Assembly (NCBI GenBank): GCA_012837765.1
Contig: DUQO01000069.1
Coordinates: 1 to 38,309, forward strand
Direction: 5' to 3'
DNA: 38,309 nucleotides
From: Mollicutes bacterium
GTDB taxonomy: Bacteria; Bacillota_I; Bacilli_A; RF39; UBA660
In this document: in pieces, positions 36,794-38,309 of the stretch
Numbering within the stretch: the stretch's first letter is position 1
How the letters are laid out: each line of letters starts with the position of its first letter
Notes under the pieces: model-generated
Databases searched by the model: none
Seen by the model: only the letters and a program-made list of their open reading frames with translations
What the model was told of the DNA's origin: nothing
Program-made: the position numbers and the translations under genes

Positions 36794-38152
36794 ATGTATA
36801 ATGAAAGTGAATTTTCAATCAAAGGATTTTTACTAAAAGTAATATTAGTAATATTGTTTGTTTTTCTATTGATGTGGCTATTTCCAAAGCCAAATTTAGA
36901 ACCGCTTTACGATAGAATTTTTAACGAAAATATTATAGAAATGAAAGAAGCGGCTAAGAGTTATTTTACCGTTGAAAGGTTACCAAAAGAAGTTGGTGAC
37001 AAAGTAAAATTAACATTAGATGAAATGCTTGACATGAAGTTGTTATTACCAATTGTCGATTCTGATGGAAATGCTTGTGATAAAAGAGAATCATATGTTG
37101 AAATTATTAAAACGGAAACTGAATATCTAATTAAGGTTAACTTAAGCTGTACATATAAAACAGATTATATAATAGAACATATGGGATGTTATGATATTTG
37201 TCCGGATAAATGTGTTCCAACAGAAGAAGAGAAGAATGAAGGAAAAAAGCCAATTGCAGTAAAACCAAAAAATCCGGATAAACCAAAAAATCCGGATAAA
37301 CCAAAAGATCCGGATAAACCAAAAGATCCGGATAAACCAAAAGATCCAGAGAAACCAAAGGATCCGGATAAACCAAAAGATCCAGAGAAACCAAAGGATC
37401 CGGTAGTAGTGTATGAATACAGATATACTAAACCACATACTACTACAAGTTCATATTGGTCAGATTGGTCTGAACCTATTCCAATTAAGAAAAATGAAAC
37501 TATTGAATATGGATATAATAGTTCATATACAATAGAGAGACAAAAAGTAGGTCCAATAAAAGTAATTGTTGCTTACGATGTTAAATGGGAAGTAGTAGAA
37601 TCAAAGACAGAAACTAGACAATTTCAATATCAAGCAGGAACATATAAAGTAACAGCATGTAAAGATTACGAATATATTAAAACTGCTTCAAATAACAAAA
37701 CGTATAAGGTAGTAAAAGTTAACGAAGGAACTAAAAAATTTGATAGTATTCCAACTGATACTGAAACAGTAAAATATACAAATATTACTCCAAAATATGA
37801 TGCGTGTTTAGGAGAAACATGTAGTGACCATCTTTATTACACTGCAACAGTAACAAGATATAAAACTATAGAAGAAGTAAGTAATAAAACAAGCGGAACT
37901 ATAGATGCAACTTGTAGTAACTTAGAAACTAAAACAGTACCTGTAATTGCTACTGTTGAACAAAAGGTGATAAAACCAACAAAAGTAAAAAAGATAGTTA
38001 CTCCATATTCTATGATGATAGATCATTATCGTCAAAGAGAGCTTAAATATACATCTACTACTACGACATTAGAAAAATGGAGTACAAATAGCAATGATAA
38101 GACATTAATTGCTCAAGGATATAAAGCAACAGGACAAAAAAGAAAGAAATAA
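36794..38152 (+). CDS. Membrane-anchored surface protein with Pro-rich KPKDPD spacer
   Basis: N-terminal TM, pilin-like Cys-bearing region, KPK(N/D)P(D/E) repeats, Tyr/Thr-rich C-terminal domain; start at ATG 36794 with SD aggggag. Confidence 0.8.
   Translation: MYNESEFSIKGFLLKVILVILFVFLLMWLFPKPNLEPLYDRIFNENIIEMKEAAKSYFTVERLPKEVGDKVKLTLDEMLDMKLLLPIVDSDGNACDKRESYVEIIKTETEYLIKVNLSCTYKTDYIIEHMGCYDICPDKCVPTEEEKNEGKKPIAVKPKNPDKPKNPDKPKDPDKPKDPDKPKDPEKPKDPDKPKDPEKPKDPVVVYEYRYTKPHTTTSSYWSDWSEPIPIKKNETIEYGYNSSYTIERQKVGPIKVIVAYDVKWEVVESKTETRQFQYQAGTYKVTACKDYEYIKTASNNKTYKVVKVNEGTKKFDSIPTDTETVKYTNITPKYDACLGETCSDHLYYTATVTRYKTIEEVSNKTSGTIDATCSNLETKTVPVIATVEQKVIKPTKVKKIVTPYSMMIDHYRQRELKYTSTTTTLEKWSTNSNDKTLIAQGYKATGQKRKK
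37262..37405 (+). repeat. Eight 18-bp in-frame tandem repeats (KPKNPD/KPKDPD/KPKDPE)
   Basis: aaaccaaaagatccggat-type units repeated 8 times, last unit ending KPKDPV. Confidence 0.95.
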
Positions 38153-38168
38153 TAAAGGGGGATAAAAA

Positions 38169-38309
38169 ATGAAAAAATGGGAATTAAGGAAAGGAACTAA
38201 AGTAGTTATAGCTGGTATTATGATAACTTTAGCTACTTCAACAATAAATACTGGTTATAAACTTGTAAAAGATAAATTTTTTAAAGCTAAAAAAACAGAA
38301 CAAGCGCAA
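38169..38309 (+). CDS. Partial hypothetical membrane protein running off window end
   Basis: SD aagggggat then ATG: MKKWELRKGTKVVIAGIMITLATSTINTGYKLVKDKFFKAKKTEQAQ... no stop before window end. Confidence 0.65.
   Translation, partial: MKKWELRKGTKVVIAGIMITLATSTINTGYKLVKDKFFKAKKTEQAQ

Noticed and set aside
37262-37405. Possible CRISPR-like array
   Set aside because: 18-bp units are directly adjacent with no unique spacers and encode a Pro-rich linker.
37137-37438. Two overlapping minus-strand ORFs with apparent repeats
   Set aside because: Reverse-complement artefacts of the in-frame KPKDPD tandem repeats of the plus-strand gene; no SD or promoter context.

Overview
A 38.3 kb AT-rich chromosomal segment read with the standard bacterial code (genetic code 11). 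It looks like a Bacillota/Tenericutes-type genome. The left ~13 kb is largely housekeeping: rpsF-ssb-rpsR, a short GdpP-like DHH phosphoesterase, rplI, dnaB, a WalJ-like MBL hydrolase and rlmH. It continues with a HAD hydrolase, tRNA-Gly, a RNHCP protein, a ZIP transporter, a cysteine desulfurase, several thioredoxin-like proteins (one fused to a DsbD/CcdA-like membrane domain), a glycosyltransferase with an apparent C-terminal ASCH-like domain, and trmL. The most striking part is 14.2-35.3 kb, a contiguous co-directional locus combining two machineries. The first is a Tad/Flp-pilus-like module: SAF-domain CpaB-like, CpaF/TadA ATPase, TadB, TadC, an unlisted 57-aa Flp-like peptide, a TadE-like protein, and a TadZ-like protein with a degenerate P-loop. 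The second is a type IV secretion-like module: two VirB2/TrbC-like small membrane proteins, VirB6/TrbL, PrgI/VirB3-like, a VirB4 split into two overlapping ORFs, a SpoIID+VanY cell-wall hydrolase, a lipoprotein, and VirD4/TraG. It is preceded by a 1144-aa cysteine-rich secreted protein. No relaxase, integrase or secretin is visible, and housekeeping-type genes flank it. The right end has rhodanese, tRNA-Cys, a small membrane protein with a sequestered SD, CIRCE-controlled hsp20, and a repeat-bearing surface protein. Family calls rest on reading motifs by eye; no database search was run.
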